Below are positions 6,395 through 15,209 of a stretch of 32,210 nucleotides of DNA, piece after piece. Where the stretch lies: contig JAPOYE010000010.1 in assembly GCA_026706695.1 (NCBI GenBank), positions 1 through 32,210 of the forward strand, in the 5' to 3' direction. Under the pieces are notes generated by a model that did not search any database, was not told where the DNA came from, and was given only the letters and a program-made list of their open reading frames with translations. This DNA comes from Candidatus Dadabacteria bacterium (GTDB lineage Bacteria; Desulfobacterota_D; UBA1144; Nemesobacterales; Nemesobacteraceae). The translations under genes and the position numbers were made by a program. Within the stretch, counting starts at the first letter, position 1. Every line of letters begins with the position of its first letter.

Positions 6395-9300
6395 ATGAAT
6401 ACGGAATATAAGGACATAAAAATCTCCGCGCGACTCGAGGCTCTTTCGAAAAAGAAGATAGTTTTCCTCGACGGCGCCATGGGCACGATGATCCAAAGGC
6501 ACGACCTCGAAGAAGAGGACTTCAGGGGAGATCTGTTCTCTGATCATCCTGTGGATCTAAAGGGGAATAACGACCTGCTTTCCCTCACTAGACCCGATGT
6601 TATATATGAAATCCACAGAGAATACTTTAAGGCCGGCTGCGACATAGTTGAGACCAACACTTTTAGCTCAACCTCAATAGCTCAGGCCGATTACGGCCTT
6701 GAGAGGTGGGTGAGAGCCCTTAATGTCGAGTCGGCGAAACTCGCAAAGAAGGCAGCTTCTGACTTTATGGAGAAAAACCCTGGGAGGGCTTGCTTTGTTG
6801 CCGGAGCGCTGGGTCCGACCAATAAGACAGCGTCAATGTCCCCTGACGTCAATGATCCTTCGTACAGGGCGGTTTCTTTTGACGAACTGGTTGAGGCTTA
6901 CCGCGAGCAGACGGAAGCCCTTGTCGAGGGAGGGGTGGATATACTTCTGCCTGAGACCACTTTTGACACCCTGAATTTGAAAGCGGCCATATACGCTATT
7001 GAGAGCTTTTTCGATTCGCGTGGAGGAGAAAGGATTCCGGTCATGATCTCCGTTACCATAACGGATCGATCCGGGCGCACTCTTTCGGGACAGACTGTGG
7101 AGGCTTTCTGGAACTCCGTTCGCCACGCAAAACCTTTCAGCGTCGGTATAAACTGCGCGTTGGGAGCTGAGGAAATGCGTCCTTACATAGAGGAGCTCTC
7201 ACAAATAGCCGACTGCCGCATAAGCTGCTATCCGAATGCCGGACTTCCCAACCCGCTGAGCGAGACGGGGTACGACGAAACGCCGGAGATCACCTCTACT
7301 CTTCTTCTGGACTTTGCGGAAAGCGGTTTTGTCAACATAGTGGGCGGATGCTGCGGCACCACTCCCGAGCACATAGAAATGGTGGTTGAAAAACTAATAG
7401 ATGTCACGCCAAGAGAAATCCCGGTTCGCAAAGACGTAACCAGGCTAAGCGGCCTTGAACCCCTCACCATAACCTCTGATCCCGATGGACCTTTCATAAT
7501 GGTTGGGGAGAGGAGCAATGTTACGGGTTCTCCAAAGTTCGCAAGACTCATAAAGGAAGAAGACTATGAAGGAGCTGTTTCAATAGCCCTTCAACAGGTG
7601 GAGAACGGGGCAAACATAATAGACGTTAATTTCGATGAAGGGCTTCTTGACTCTGAAGCCTGCATGAAGCGTTTCCTCAACCTTATCGCTTCGGAACCCG
7701 AGGTGACCAAGGTTCCAGTGATGATAGACAGCTCCAAGTGGTCCGTTATTGAGCAGGGACTTAAATGTATTCAGGGCAAGTGCATCGTGAATTCCATAAG
7801 TCTTAAGGAAGGCGAGGAAGTGTTCTGTGAACAGGCAAAAGCGGCAATGCGCTACGGCGCTTCAGTCGTGGTAATGGCTTTTGACGAAGAAGGCCAGGCG
7901 GCCTCGAAAGAGGACAAAGTGGAAATCTGCAAAAGGGCCTACCGCATATTAACTGAAAAAGTAGGCATGGACCCCTGCGACATAATCTTTGACCCGAACA
8001 TACTTACTGTCGGAACCGGGATCGAAGAACACAATTCCTACGCCGTGAATTTCATCGAGGCCGTCAGGGAGATAAAAAAGTCCTGTCCCAAAGCGCTCAC
8101 AAGCGGCGGAGTAAGCAACATATCCTTCTCCTTCAGGGGAAACAACGTAGTGCGTGAAGCTATGCACAGTGCGTTTCTTTACCACGCCGTAAAAGCCGGG
8201 CTTGACATGGGAATAGTAAACGCTGGAATGCTGACTGTTTACGACGACATTGAACCCGAACTTCTCGAAAAAGTGGAAGACGTACTTCTTAACCGTCGCC
8301 CCGACGCCACGGAGCGGCTTGTTGAATACGCAAAACATTTTGAGGGGGTAAAGTCCGGGAGCGCGGAGAAGGATACCAAGCAATGGAGAGAGCTCGGGGT
8401 TGAAAAACGTCTTGAGCACTCCCTTGTAAACGGCATAGCGGACTTCATCGAGGATGACACGGAAGAAGCAAGGGTTAAGTACGGGGCCCCGCTTGATGTT
8501 ATCGAGGGGCCTCTTATGGATGGCATGAAAGTGGTCGGAGATCTTTTCGGCGACGGCAAAATGTTCCTTCCCCAAGTGGTGAAAAGCGCCAGAGTCATGA
8601 AAAGAGCCGTTGCGCACCTTCAGCCTTTTATGGAAGAGGAAAAAAAAGGAAGCGGGGGAGGCAAGGGGAAATTCGTTATAGCGACGGTAAAGGGAGACGT
8701 CCACGATATAGGAAAAAACATAGTGTCTGTGGTTCTTGGCTGTAACAACTACGAAGTGATAGACCTCGGGGTAATGGTTCCCTGCGAGAAAATACTCAAC
8801 GTTGCAAAAGAGCATCGCGCGGATTTCATAGGATTAAGCGGACTGATTACACCTTCTCTTGACGAAATGGTGTATAACGCGAAAGAGATGGAACGGGAAG
8901 GGTTTTCCATACCCCTTCTTATTGGCGGGGCGACCACAAGCAGGGCTCATACCGCGATAAAAATAGCTCCGGGATACAGCGGCATAGTCGATCACGTAGC
9001 TGATGCTTCGCTCGTGGTAGGTGCCTGCAACGAGATGCTGGATCCGGAAAAAGCCCAGCTTTACATGGAGAAACTGAAAAAAAGCAACTTGGAGCAGAAG
9101 CGGCGTTTTGAGAAAGCCCGCAGCCAGACGGAATATGCTTCCATAGAAGAGGCCAGGGAAAAGGCGTTCCCGACCGACTGGGATAATATTGCGATAGAGT
9201 GCCCCGGGCGGCTTGGAGTTTTTGTCTTCGACAGCATCTCTCTTGAAGAAGTCGCCGGTTACATCGACTGGTCTCCTTTTTTCTGGGCGTGGGAGCTTAA

Positions 9301-10135
9301 AGGGGTTTTCCCGAAAATACTTGAGCACCCCGAAAGAGGAAGTCAGGCGAAAAAACTATACCAGGACGGTCAGACGCTCCTTAAGCGGATAATCTTGGAG
9401 AAAGTTTTCACCCCCCGCGCTGTTGTCGGAATCTTCCGCGCAAACAGCACGGGAGACGACGTTGAAATCTACGGAGAGGAAAAACGTTGCTGTAATCATC
9501 ATAGTAACGCAGAGGAAAAACGGCTTCTGGCCGTATTCCATTTCTTAAGGCAGCAGGAGATGCGTTCTAAAGAGGGTCACTATTACTGTCTTTCAGATTT
9601 TATAGCGCCGAGTGTCTCGCGCAGAGAAGATTACATGGGGGGATTTGTGGTGACTGCAGGGGAGGGGGTTGAGCAGTTCTCCGAGGATTTTAAGCGAAAA
9701 GGGGATGATTACAATTCGATTATGACAAGCGTGCTGGGGGACAGGATAGCCGAAGCTCTTGCCGAGATGATTCATAAAAAAGTAAGGGATCTCTGGGGAT
9801 ACGGAAAAGATGAAAAGCTCAGTTCCGAAGACCTGATAAATGAAAAATACAGAGGCATAAGGCCTGCTCCCGGCTACCCTTCATGTCCGGACCACACGGA
9901 AAAAAAGATTCTCTGGAATCTTCTCGAGGCGGAGAAACACACGGGTGTATCGCTTACTGAGAGCTTCGCTATGACTCCGCCAAGTTCGGTTTCAGGGTTC
10001 TACATGGCCCATCCCGAATCGAGATATTTCTTTCTTGGTAAAATACTCAAAGACCAGGTTCTGGATTACGCGAAAAGAAAAAGAATCGCTCTTGAAGAAG
10101 CGGAGAAGTGGCTCCGACCGAATCTCGGGTACTGA
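6395..10135 (+). CDS. metH: Cobalamin-dependent methionine synthase MetH
   Basis: MetH transfers a methyl group from methyltetrahydrofolate through cobalamin to homocysteine. The 1246-residue protein has all modules in order. The homocysteine barrel runs to about residue 330, with zinc ligands C254, C319 and C320 ([10 protein letters not shown]). The pterin-binding barrel follows (about 360-620), then a cap domain (about 650-745). The cobalamin domain has DVHDIG at 768-773, giving H770 as lower axial ligand. The C-terminal reactivation domain (about 920-1246) includes RPAPGYP at 1156-1162, so the enzyme can be repaired by SAM-dependent reductive methylation. Length is close to the E. coli enzyme. 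GGGAG lies three bases before the ATG, a tight spacing. No cobalamin riboswitch fits in the 87-base leader. Confidence 0.97.
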   Translation: MNTEYKDIKISARLEALSKKKIVFLDGAMGTMIQRHDLEEEDFRGDLFSDHPVDLKGNNDLLSLTRPDVIYEIHREYFKAGCDIVETNTFSSTSIAQADYGLERWVRALNVESAKLAKKAASDFMEKNPGRACFVAGALGPTNKTASMSPDVNDPSYRAVSFDELVEAYREQTEALVEGGVDILLPETTFDTLNLKAAIYAIESFFDSRGGERIPVMISVTITDRSGRTLSGQTVEAFWNSVRHAKPFSVGINCALGAEEMRPYIEELSQIADCRISCYPNAGLPNPLSETGYDETPEITSTLLLDFAESGFVNIVGGCCGTTPEHIEMVVEKLIDVTPREIPVRKDVTRLSGLEPLTITSDPDGPFIMVGERSNVTGSPKFARLIKEEDYEGAVSIALQQVENGANIIDVNFDEGLLDSEACMKRFLNLIASEPEVTKVPVMIDSSKWSVIEQGLKCIQGKCIVNSISLKEGEEVFCEQAKAAMRYGASVVVMAFDEEGQAASKEDKVEICKRAYRILTEKVGMDPCDIIFDPNILTVGTGIEEHNSYAVNFIEAVREIKKSCPKALTSGGVSNISFSFRGNNVVREAMHSAFLYHAVKAGLDMGIVNAGMLTVYDDIEPELLEKVEDVLLNRRPDATERLVEYAKHFEGVKSGSAEKDTKQWRELGVEKRLEHSLVNGIADFIEDDTEEARVKYGAPLDVIEGPLMDGMKVVGDLFGDGKMFLPQVVKSARVMKRAVAHLQPFMEEEKKGSGGGKGKFVIATVKGDVHDIGKNIVSVVLGCNNYEVIDLGVMVPCEKILNVAKEHRADFIGLSGLITPSLDEMVYNAKEMEREGFSIPLLIGGATTSRAHTAIKIAPGYSGIVDHVADASLVVGACNEMLDPEKAQLYMEKLKKSNLEQKRRFEKARSQTEYASIEEAREKAFPTDWDNIAIECPGRLGVFVFDSISLEEVAGYIDWSPFFWAWELKGVFPKILEHPERGSQAKKLYQDGQTLLKRIILEKVFTPRAVVGIFRANSTGDDVEIYGEEKRCCNHHSNAEEKRLLAVFHFLRQQEMRSKEGHYYCLSDFIAPSVSRREDYMGGFVVTAGEGVEQFSEDFKRKGDDYNSIMTSVLGDRIAEALAEMIHKKVRDLWGYGKDEKLSSEDLINEKYRGIRPAPGYPSCPDHTEKKILWNLLEAEKHTGVSLTESFAMTPPSSVSGFYMAHPESRYFFLGKILKDQVLDYAKRKRIALEEAEKWLRPNLGY

Positions 10136-10158
10136 GGATTTTCCTCGCAAAATCGAGG
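10134..10158 (+). other. Two mutually exclusive short hairpins after metH
   Basis: GAGG-ATTTT-CCTC (10134-10146) and CCTCG-CAAAAT-CGAGG (10143-10158) share the CCTC segment, so only one can form at a time. They begin at the metH stop codon. Neither has a T-run. They could form a weak 3' end structure for the metH transcript just before the next promoter. Confidence 0.25.
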
Positions 10159-10164
10159 GCTTAC

Positions 10165-10193
10165 TTGACAAACGGCTTTAAAATATCTAGAGT
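10165..10193 (+). promoter_or_regulatory. Putative promoter of the HU/IHF gene
   Basis: TTGACA at 10165-10170 and TAGAGT at 10188-10193 are separated by 17 bases. The -35 box is consensus and the -10 is imperfect. It lies 40 bases before the HU/IHF start codon and separates metH from the following gene cluster. Confidence 0.45.
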
Positions 10194-10232
10194 GAGAAAT
10201 CAGGTCCTAACCTTACTGATTTTCAAAACGTC

Positions 10233-10523
10233 ATGAAAAAATCGGATATTGAAAAGGAGCTTTCGCGGAGATTCGACCTTAATTCCGTAGAATCCAGAAA
10301 GGTTCTGGACGCCATAATTAACGCCATGACCGAGATGCTTCGCGATGGGGAAAGAATAGAGATAAGACATTTCGGAAGTTTCTTTACAAAAAATTACGAG
10401 CCTTATGAGGGAAGAAATCCCAGAACAGGCGAAAAAATATACATCGGCGAAAAAACCCTTCCACTGTTTAGGGTAAGTAGCTGGCTTGCCCCGAAACTTA
10501 CGGAAAAAAACAGTGATGAATGA
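10233..10523 (+). CDS. HU/IHF-family DNA-bending protein
   Basis: The 96-residue protein has the bacterial histone-like fold. Two N-terminal helices (about 3-40) are followed by the beta-ribbon arm with EIRHFGSFFTK and the conserved RNPRTGE at 61-67, whose proline intercalates into DNA. Residues near the N-terminus (KSDIEKELSRRF) look closer to IHF subunits than to HU. Whether it works as a homodimer or with a second subunit cannot be seen here. It has its own promoter, and a 6-bp hairpin directly follows its stop codon. There is no clear Shine-Dalgarno before the ATG. Confidence 0.9.
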   Translation: MKKSDIEKELSRRFDLNSVESRKVLDAIINAMTEMLRDGERIEIRHFGSFFTKNYEPYEGRNPRTGEKIYIGEKTLPLFRVSSWLAPKLTEKNSDE

Positions 10524-10543
10524 CAGACCGCGGCGTAGGTCTG
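10524..10543 (+). terminator. Hairpin directly after the HU/IHF stop codon
   Basis: CAGACC (10524-10529) and GGTCTG (10538-10543) form a perfect 6-bp stem with an 8-base loop, starting at the base after TGA. The downstream sequence is pyrimidine-rich (a CTTCTTTT stretch at 10553-10560) without an immediate U-tract. It may stabilise the 3' end or give partial termination before def. Confidence 0.4.
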
Positions 10544-10573
10544 CTAACAACCCTTCTTTTATAAGCGTCGCAG

Positions 10574-11089
10574 ATGCCTTTGCTTGATATCCTTGTTTAT
10601 CCCGCCCCTGAGTTAAAGAGAAAATCCCTGCCCGTGGAGGAGCTAGGTGAGGACCTTGAACGTCTTTTGGATGATATGACGGAGACGCTCCGCGATGCGG
10701 ATGGCGTCGGACTTGCGGCTCCACAGGTCGGCAGGAATATCCGGGCCCTGGTGGTTGATGTACCTTTGCCTGAAAGTGAAGAAAGGGAGTTCTACGAGCT
10801 TATAAATCCCGAGATTGTCTCCTCTCGAGGGTTCCAGGTGGGAGAGGAAGGTTGTCTCAGCGTGCCCGGATTTTTTGCGGATATAAGAAGAAAAAACCAC
10901 GTTCGTGTATCCGCCCTCAATAGAAAAGGGGAGCGTTTTACGGTTGATGCGGAAGGAATGTTGTCAAGGGTGCTTCAGCATGAAATTGACCATCTTGATG
11001 GTATATTGTTTTTTGACAGGCTAAGACGACTTAAAAGAGATCTTCTTGTAAAACGGATCAACCAGCGGTTCGTCTCCGCACAGGATTAA
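10574..11089 (+). CDS. def: Peptide deformylase
   Basis: Deformylase removes the formyl group from the N-terminal methionine of new proteins. The 171-residue protein has all three motifs: GVGLAAPQVG (44-53), EEGCLSVP (91-98, metal ligand C94) and QHEIDHLDG (135-143, metal ligands H136 and H140, catalytic E137). The site is complete, so it should be active. The ATG at 10574 has no visible Shine-Dalgarno. It lies in a co-directional run between the HU/IHF gene and an aminotransferase. fmt is not adjacent, unlike in many bacteria. Confidence 0.95.
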   Translation: MPLLDILVYPAPELKRKSLPVEELGEDLERLLDDMTETLRDADGVGLAAPQVGRNIRALVVDVPLPESEEREFYELINPEIVSSRGFQVGEEGCLSVPGFFADIRRKNHVRVSALNRKGERFTVDAEGMLSRVLQHEIDHLDGILFFDRLRRLKRDLLVKRINQRFVSAQD

Positions 11090-11127
11090 TTTTTTGTTTT
11101 GCTTGATTCCAAAAGCGATTTCACGAC

Positions 11128-12267
11128 ATGATTTCAGATTTGGTTAAAAACATAGAACCTTTCTACGTAATGGACATCCTCGAGAGGGCAAAGCGCCTTG
11201 AGGATGAAGGTCGAGACGTGATACATTTCGAGGTTGGAGAACCTGATTTCAATACTCCCGATGAAATATGTTCTACTGCCGTGAAATGGATAGAAAAGGG
11301 TTACACCAAGTACACAAGCAGTCTTGGGATTGATGAGCTCCGCCAGAGCGTCGCGGAGGATTACAGCCGTACTTATGGAATAGAGGTGGGGTATGAAAGG
11401 GTAATAATAACTATAGGCAGTTCCCCGGCGCTCTTGCTGGCAATGTTGACAGTTCTTAACCCCGGGGATGAAATATTGATAACGGACCCGCATTACGCGT
11501 GTTATCCGCAGATAATAAGCGTTGCGAGAGGAGTCGCAAAGAAAATACCTGTTTACGAAAGGGACGGTTACCAGGTTGACCCTGGGGAAATCAGAAAGAA
11601 TATCGGCAAAAAGACAAAAGCTATTCTGGTAAATTCTCCCGCGAATCCCACCGGGGCGGTTATGGACAGAGAAGTTCTCCGGGAACTGTCCGAGATGGGT
11701 CTTTTTGTGATTTCAGATGAAATCTACCACGGTCTTGTCTATGGCGCGCGCGTTAACTCCATTCTGGAATTCACTGACAACGCCATAGCAATAAACGGCT
11801 TCGCTAAATTCTACTCCATGACAGGTTGGCGTCTTGGTTACATGATAGTTCCAAAAGATCTTGTAAGGTACGTGCAGAAGCTTCAGCAGAATCTCTTTAT
11901 TTCCGCCGGATCGTTTGTTCAGAAAGCAGGAGTCGCCGCTATTGAGGAAGTGAAGAGGGGTGGGGGAAGCGAGGCAATGGTGACTGAGTTTGACAGAAGA
12001 AGGAAGGAGATGATAGAAGGGCTTTCCTCGGTTGGGTTTGATATTTCGGTTGAACCCAAGGGGGCGTTCTACGTTTTCGTGAATTCCTCTCGATGGAGCC
12101 GAGATTCCTGGAGCCTCGCATTTGATATTCTTGAGAACTGCCACGTGGGTATAACTCCCGGAATAGATTTCAGCGACAGGGGAAGGGATTATCTCAGGTT
12201 TTCCTACACGACGTCGGTTGACTCCATACGGGAGGGAATAAGGAGGCTGGGTGAATTTCTGGGTTAA
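11128..12267 (+). CDS. Class I/II PLP-dependent aminotransferase
   Basis: The 379-residue protein is a fold-type I aminotransferase of the aspartate aminotransferase superfamily. Visible signatures are NSPANPTGAV (N173), SDEIYHGLVYG (D197, Y200), and GFAKFYSMTGWRLGY with the Schiff-base lysine K227. The C-terminal region ends with a DYLRFSYTTS motif carrying the carboxylate-binding arginine. The substrate cannot be fixed from motifs. Aspartate, alanine-type or aromatic aminotransferases share them, and the neighbours give no pathway clue. No Shine-Dalgarno precedes the ATG at 11128. Confidence 0.88.
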   Translation: MISDLVKNIEPFYVMDILERAKRLEDEGRDVIHFEVGEPDFNTPDEICSTAVKWIEKGYTKYTSSLGIDELRQSVAEDYSRTYGIEVGYERVIITIGSSPALLLAMLTVLNPGDEILITDPHYACYPQIISVARGVAKKIPVYERDGYQVDPGEIRKNIGKKTKAILVNSPANPTGAVMDREVLRELSEMGLFVISDEIYHGLVYGARVNSILEFTDNAIAINGFAKFYSMTGWRLGYMIVPKDLVRYVQKLQQNLFISAGSFVQKAGVAAIEEVKRGGGSEAMVTEFDRRRKEMIEGLSSVGFDISVEPKGAFYVFVNSSRWSRDSWSLAFDILENCHVGITPGIDFSDRGRDYLRFSYTTSVDSIREGIRRLGEFLG

Positions 12268-12338
12268 GTACTTTCTGGAGAGAAAAAAGCTTGCATTACT
12301 TGTGATCGGGAAGTAGCTTTCTCGCTTTTTCTGGATAA

Positions 12339-12364
12339 GACGAATTTTCGTCATGGGATATTAA
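12339..12364 (+). promoter_or_regulatory. Hairpin and three-codon mini-ORF in front of tpiA
   Basis: GACGAATTTTCGTC (12339-12352) is a perfect palindrome that can form a small hairpin. It is followed at once by ATG GGA TAT TAA (12353-12364), a three-codon reading frame whose stop abuts the tpiA ATG at 12365. The arrangement resembles a minimal leader ORF, although chance is plausible. Confidence 0.25.
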
Positions 12365-13159
12365 ATGGATAAAAAGCTTGTCGTTGGAAACTGGAAAATG
12401 AATTTGCTTCGGGAGGAAGCACTGGAGTTATCCGATGCAATAGTCAGCCTGCTTGGAGAAGACTACGATGCATGCGAGGTAGTGCTCGTGCCCCCCTATA
12501 CGGTTCTCGGCGCGGTAGGGAGACGCATCTCGGGTTCAAACATAGACCTTGGGGCCCAAAACGTTTTCGGCAGGATAAGCGGGGCATTCACTGGTGAGAT
12601 TTCCGCGCCGATGCTTTTGGACGCCGGATGCAATTGGGTTATTGTTGGCCATTCGGAGAGAAGGCATATCCTTGGGGAAACTGATGAACAAATCCGTGAA
12701 AAACTCCTGCTATCAATCTCCTGCGGTTTGAAAATAATCCTCTGCGTGGGAGAAACCGAAGTCCAGAGAGAAGAAGCAATACGCGGAAGTAAAGACATTT
12801 CGACGAGAAAAGAACGGCTTTTCTCGCCGACAAAGATCCAGATAGAAAGTGCTCTGCATGATCTGGATGAGGAGCGGCTTTCAGATATCGTCATAGCATA
12901 CGAGCCGGTCTGGGCCATAGGAACGGGGAAAAATGCCACTTCTTCGGAAATAGCTGAGATTCACGGATATATACGGGAACTCTTAACCGAAATGTTCCCC
13001 CGTTTAGGCGATAGTGTGAAAATTTTATATGGCGGAAGCGTCAAAACGGGTAATATAGAAAAGATAATGTCTGTTGATGAAGTTGACGGGGTTTTGATTG
13101 GAGGAGCGAGTCTTTCAGCTGACTCTTTTTTTAGAATAATAAAGTCCGTGGGGGGTTAG
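12365..13159 (+). CDS. tpiA: Triosephosphate isomerase
   Basis: TpiA interconverts dihydroxyacetone phosphate and glyceraldehyde 3-phosphate. The 264-residue TIM barrel shows VGNWKMN (N9, K11), VGHSERR with catalytic H96, AYEPVWAIGTGK with catalytic E180, and the phosphate-binding YGGSVK and GVLIGGASL loops. It is slightly longer than usual because of a charged insertion at about 138-155. The next gene, secG, starts three bases after its stop, the common tpiA-secG pairing. The ATG at 12365 is chosen because the upstream in-frame codon is a stop. Confidence 0.97.
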   Translation: MDKKLVVGNWKMNLLREEALELSDAIVSLLGEDYDACEVVLVPPYTVLGAVGRRISGSNIDLGAQNVFGRISGAFTGEISAPMLLDAGCNWVIVGHSERRHILGETDEQIREKLLLSISCGLKIILCVGETEVQREEAIRGSKDISTRKERLFSPTKIQIESALHDLDEERLSDIVIAYEPVWAIGTGKNATSSEIAEIHGYIRELLTEMFPRLGDSVKILYGGSVKTGNIEKIMSVDEVDGVLIGGASLSADSFFRIIKSVGG

Positions 13160-13162
13160 AAA

Positions 13163-13501
13163 TTGGAGTTCTTAATACCGTCGGTGAAAATTATTCATAT
13201 TGTTGTCAGCATCCTTCTTGTACTGATCATACTGCTTCAGCCGAGCAAGTCCGCGGACATAGGTTCAATGTTTGGAGGCGGAAGTTCGGAGTCGCTCTTT
13301 GGTTCGAGCGGTGCAATGCCTTTTCTTGTGAAGATGACCAGGCTCTTTGGGCTCATATTCGTAATTACCTCGCTTTTTCTCGGTTACACTTCCGTAAAAT
13401 CAATATCGGGTTCGGTGGTGGAGAAATCGCCGATTGAAATGTTTGAAGAAAACTCTCCGCCTGTTGAAGAACCTTTGGAACCTTCTCAGGAAGGAGAATG
13501 A
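13163..13501 (+). CDS. secG: Preprotein translocase subunit SecG
   Basis: SecG is the small inner-membrane partner of SecYE in protein export. The 112-residue protein has two hydrophobic segments at about 9-25 and 57-75. They flank the conserved loop with LLQPSKSADIGSMFGGG and a glycine/serine-rich stretch. An acidic, proline-rich tail follows (about 90-112). The start is TTG at 13163, three bases after the tpiA stop, so it is translationally linked to tpiA. The family shows the same order of features, which makes the call firm despite the short length. Confidence 0.92.
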   Translation: MEFLIPSVKIIHIVVSILLVLIILLQPSKSADIGSMFGGGSSESLFGSSGAMPFLVKMTRLFGLIFVITSLFLGYTSVKSISGSVVEKSPIEMFEENSPPVEEPLEPSQEGE

Positions 13502-13607
13502 ATATAAAGTGTCAGTTATCCGGATGCCTTTTATTTGAAAGTGCTTTAGTTAGTATAGAAATGATAAGTTAGTAAAGTAGTAACGTGCCAATTCGGAGGG
13601 TTCAAAG

Positions 13608-13874
13608 ATGGCATACATAATTGCCGAACCATGTATCGGAGTGAAGGACAAGGCTTGTGTTGAAGCGTGCCCGGTCGATTGCATATATGAGGGAGATGAT
13701 CAGCTGATCATACATCCTGATGAATGTATAGATTGCGGAGCGTGCGTAGACCCCTGTCCGGTGGATGCCATATTTCACGAAGATGAATTGCCCGAGAAAT
13801 GGCAGAAGTTCATTGACATAAACAAAGACTTTTTCGAGGGCAAAGAAGGCCTTGAACCGGCCAGAAATGACTAA
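13608..13874 (+). CDS. fdxA: 7Fe/8Fe-type ferredoxin
   Basis: The 88-residue electron carrier has two cluster-binding regions. The first is [19 protein letters not shown] and the second is [16 protein letters not shown]. The wide spacing between the first two cysteines fits the seven-iron ferredoxins with one 3Fe-4S and one 4Fe-4S cluster (FdxA type). The C-terminal extension ([16 protein letters not shown]) is typical of that group. GGAGG lies about eight bases before the ATG, one of the best ribosome sites in the window. A strong hairpin terminator follows. The redox partner is not visible nearby. Confidence 0.92.
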   Translation: MAYIIAEPCIGVKDKACVEACPVDCIYEGDDQLIIHPDECIDCGACVDPCPVDAIFHEDELPEKWQKFIDINKDFFEGKEGLEPARND

Positions 13875-13899
13875 AATTCAATAAGAACGGACTTTAAAG

Positions 13900-13939
13900 A
13901 AAAAAGGGGGACTTGAGAGTTTCATTTCCCCCTTTTTTT
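13900..13939. terminator. Strong, probably bidirectional intrinsic terminator
   Basis: AAAAAAGGGGG (13900-13910) is perfectly complementary to CCCCCTTTTTT (13928-13938) around a 17-base loop, and a seven-T run ends at 13939. The A-tract on the other side gives the same structure on the minus strand. It closes the ferredoxin transcript. The rest of the 13875-14058 gap shows nothing I recognise. Confidence 0.85.
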
Positions 13940-14070
13940 ACGTCTTCGAGAAAACACTTTTATGCGGACAAGACGGCAGTGTGGAAAAAGCTAGAAAGAG
14001 GCTCCCTTACACTTCAGGCTGCATCAGCTTGTAGCTTAAAAAGTTTCACGTATATATTTTGCTGTTCAAG

Positions 14071-14721
14071 ATGAATGCCCAAAATGTAAAAAAGAAAGCA
14101 CGAAAGGTTCTTCAATTTCTGAAGAAAACCTATCCGGACGCAAAATGTCATCTAGTTTTTAAAAGCGCATCGGAGCTTCTGATCGGGTCTATTCTCTCCG
14201 CCCAGTGTACGGATAAACGAGTAAATATGATAACCCCGGGACTTTTCAAGAAGTACCCGGACCTAGGAGCATTTTCTTGTGCGTCAGAGGAAGAACTCCA
14301 AAACGATGTAAGATCAACGGGTTTTTACAGAAATAAGGCAAAAGCGATAATAAACTGTTCGACAGAGATAATGCAAAAACACGAGGGGAAAGTCCCTTGT
14401 GAGATGGAAGAGCTAGTCAAACTTCCAGGAGTCGGAAGGAAAACGGCAAATGTTATAATTGGCAATTATTTCAGAAAACCCGGAATAATAGTTGATACCC
14501 ATATAATGAGGTTAAGCCGCCGACTTGGTCTTACCTCGAATTCCGACCCCGTTAAGATTGAATTTGATCTTAGAGAGTGCATTCCGGAAAAAGACTGGAC
14601 ATTTTTTTCAAATTCCCTGGGTGATCACGGGAGAAATGTCTGCAAGGCTAGAAAGCCCGTATGTTCAAAGTGCGGAATATCCCACGTATGCCTGTATTTC
14701 GAGGAGCTTTACGCATCGTGA
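14071..14721 (+). CDS. nth: Endonuclease III (DNA glycosylase/AP lyase)
   Basis: Nth removes oxidised pyrimidines and nicks abasic sites in base-excision repair. The protein has the helix-hairpin-helix LPGVGRKTANVI with catalytic K124 and the catalytic aspartate D142 in VDTHIMRLSRRLGL. The 4Fe-4S cluster ligands are C191, C198, C201 and C207 (C-x6-C-x2-C-x5-C). The 216-residue length from ATG 14071 matches the family. An in-frame TTG at 14059 adds only four residues and has no better ribosome site, so I prefer the ATG. No Shine-Dalgarno is evident. Confidence 0.95.
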   Translation: MNAQNVKKKARKVLQFLKKTYPDAKCHLVFKSASELLIGSILSAQCTDKRVNMITPGLFKKYPDLGAFSCASEEELQNDVRSTGFYRNKAKAIINCSTEIMQKHEGKVPCEMEELVKLPGVGRKTANVIIGNYFRKPGIIVDTHIMRLSRRLGLTSNSDPVKIEFDLRECIPEKDWTFFSNSLGDHGRNVCKARKPVCSKCGISHVCLYFEELYAS

Positions 14722-14830
14722 GAGCTGTTAGCGTTAAAGAGGTTTTTGGAAAGCGCTTTGTGCGCAAAACCGCCGGATATTTCCACCCGGTTTTTAAAAT
14801 AATTACGGAACGCAGGGGGAGAAAAAACAT

Positions 14831-15067
14831 ATGAAGTCCGGCACTGATTATTCTGGGTTTTTTCCTTTCGGATGGTTAAGAGACTTCCAAGGGGATAACT
14901 GGCAGATTTTCTGGAGTAAGAAAACGGGGCATCTTTTTCTCAAAGCCACTGCGAAAAATACGCTCGTAAAAATTGGAGAGGCTCCGGACTGGACGGAGGC
15001 GAAGAAGAAAGCCGATTTTCTAATGCGGAACCCTGATTCAGTCACAATAGAAACTGCGGATTGCTGA
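14831..15067 (+). CDS. Small uncharacterised protein (78 aa)
   Basis: I do not recognise this protein. It is 78 residues, soluble, rich in aromatic residues at the N-terminus (SGFFPFGWLRDF, NWQIFW) and Lys/Ala-rich in the middle, with one terminal cysteine. The C-terminal half (WTEAKKKADFLMRNPDSVTI) looks helical. The ATG at 14831 has a strong AGGGGGAG ribosome site ten bases upstream, better than most genes here, which supports real translation. It follows nth by 109 bases on the same strand. The W-rich start with W-x-x-A-K-K-K later might form a small alpha/beta fold, but no function can be assigned. Confidence 0.6.
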   Translation: MKSGTDYSGFFPFGWLRDFQGDNWQIFWSKKTGHLFLKATAKNTLVKIGEAPDWTEAKKKADFLMRNPDSVTIETADC

Positions 15068-15150
15068 ATTTACCGATTTCAGGCAAACGATTCAGGAGAT
15101 CTCTGAATTCTAAGGCTCTTATCAATCATCAGAGTTCATTGCTACCGCTA

Positions 15151-15179
15151 TTGACTTGCCCGCGGGAGTTTTATAATAT
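15151..15179 (+). promoter_or_regulatory. Promoter of the alpha/beta hydrolase pair, with palindrome in the spacer
   Basis: TTGACT (15151-15156) pairs with TAATAT (15174-15179) at 17 bases, or with the overlapping TATAAT (15172-15177) at 15. The spacer contains the palindrome CCCGCGGG (15159-15166), which could be an operator. The same 12-mer TGCCCGCGGGAG recurs at 24874-24885. Confidence 0.5.
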
Positions 15180-15209
15180 CAGTACTTCTTAAAAAAACCG
15201 TGTCCAATC

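Noticed and set aside
7949-8815. 288-residue open frame on the minus strand inside metH
   Set aside because: It is fully contained in metH, its translation has no family features, and it is explained by codon bias of the real gene.
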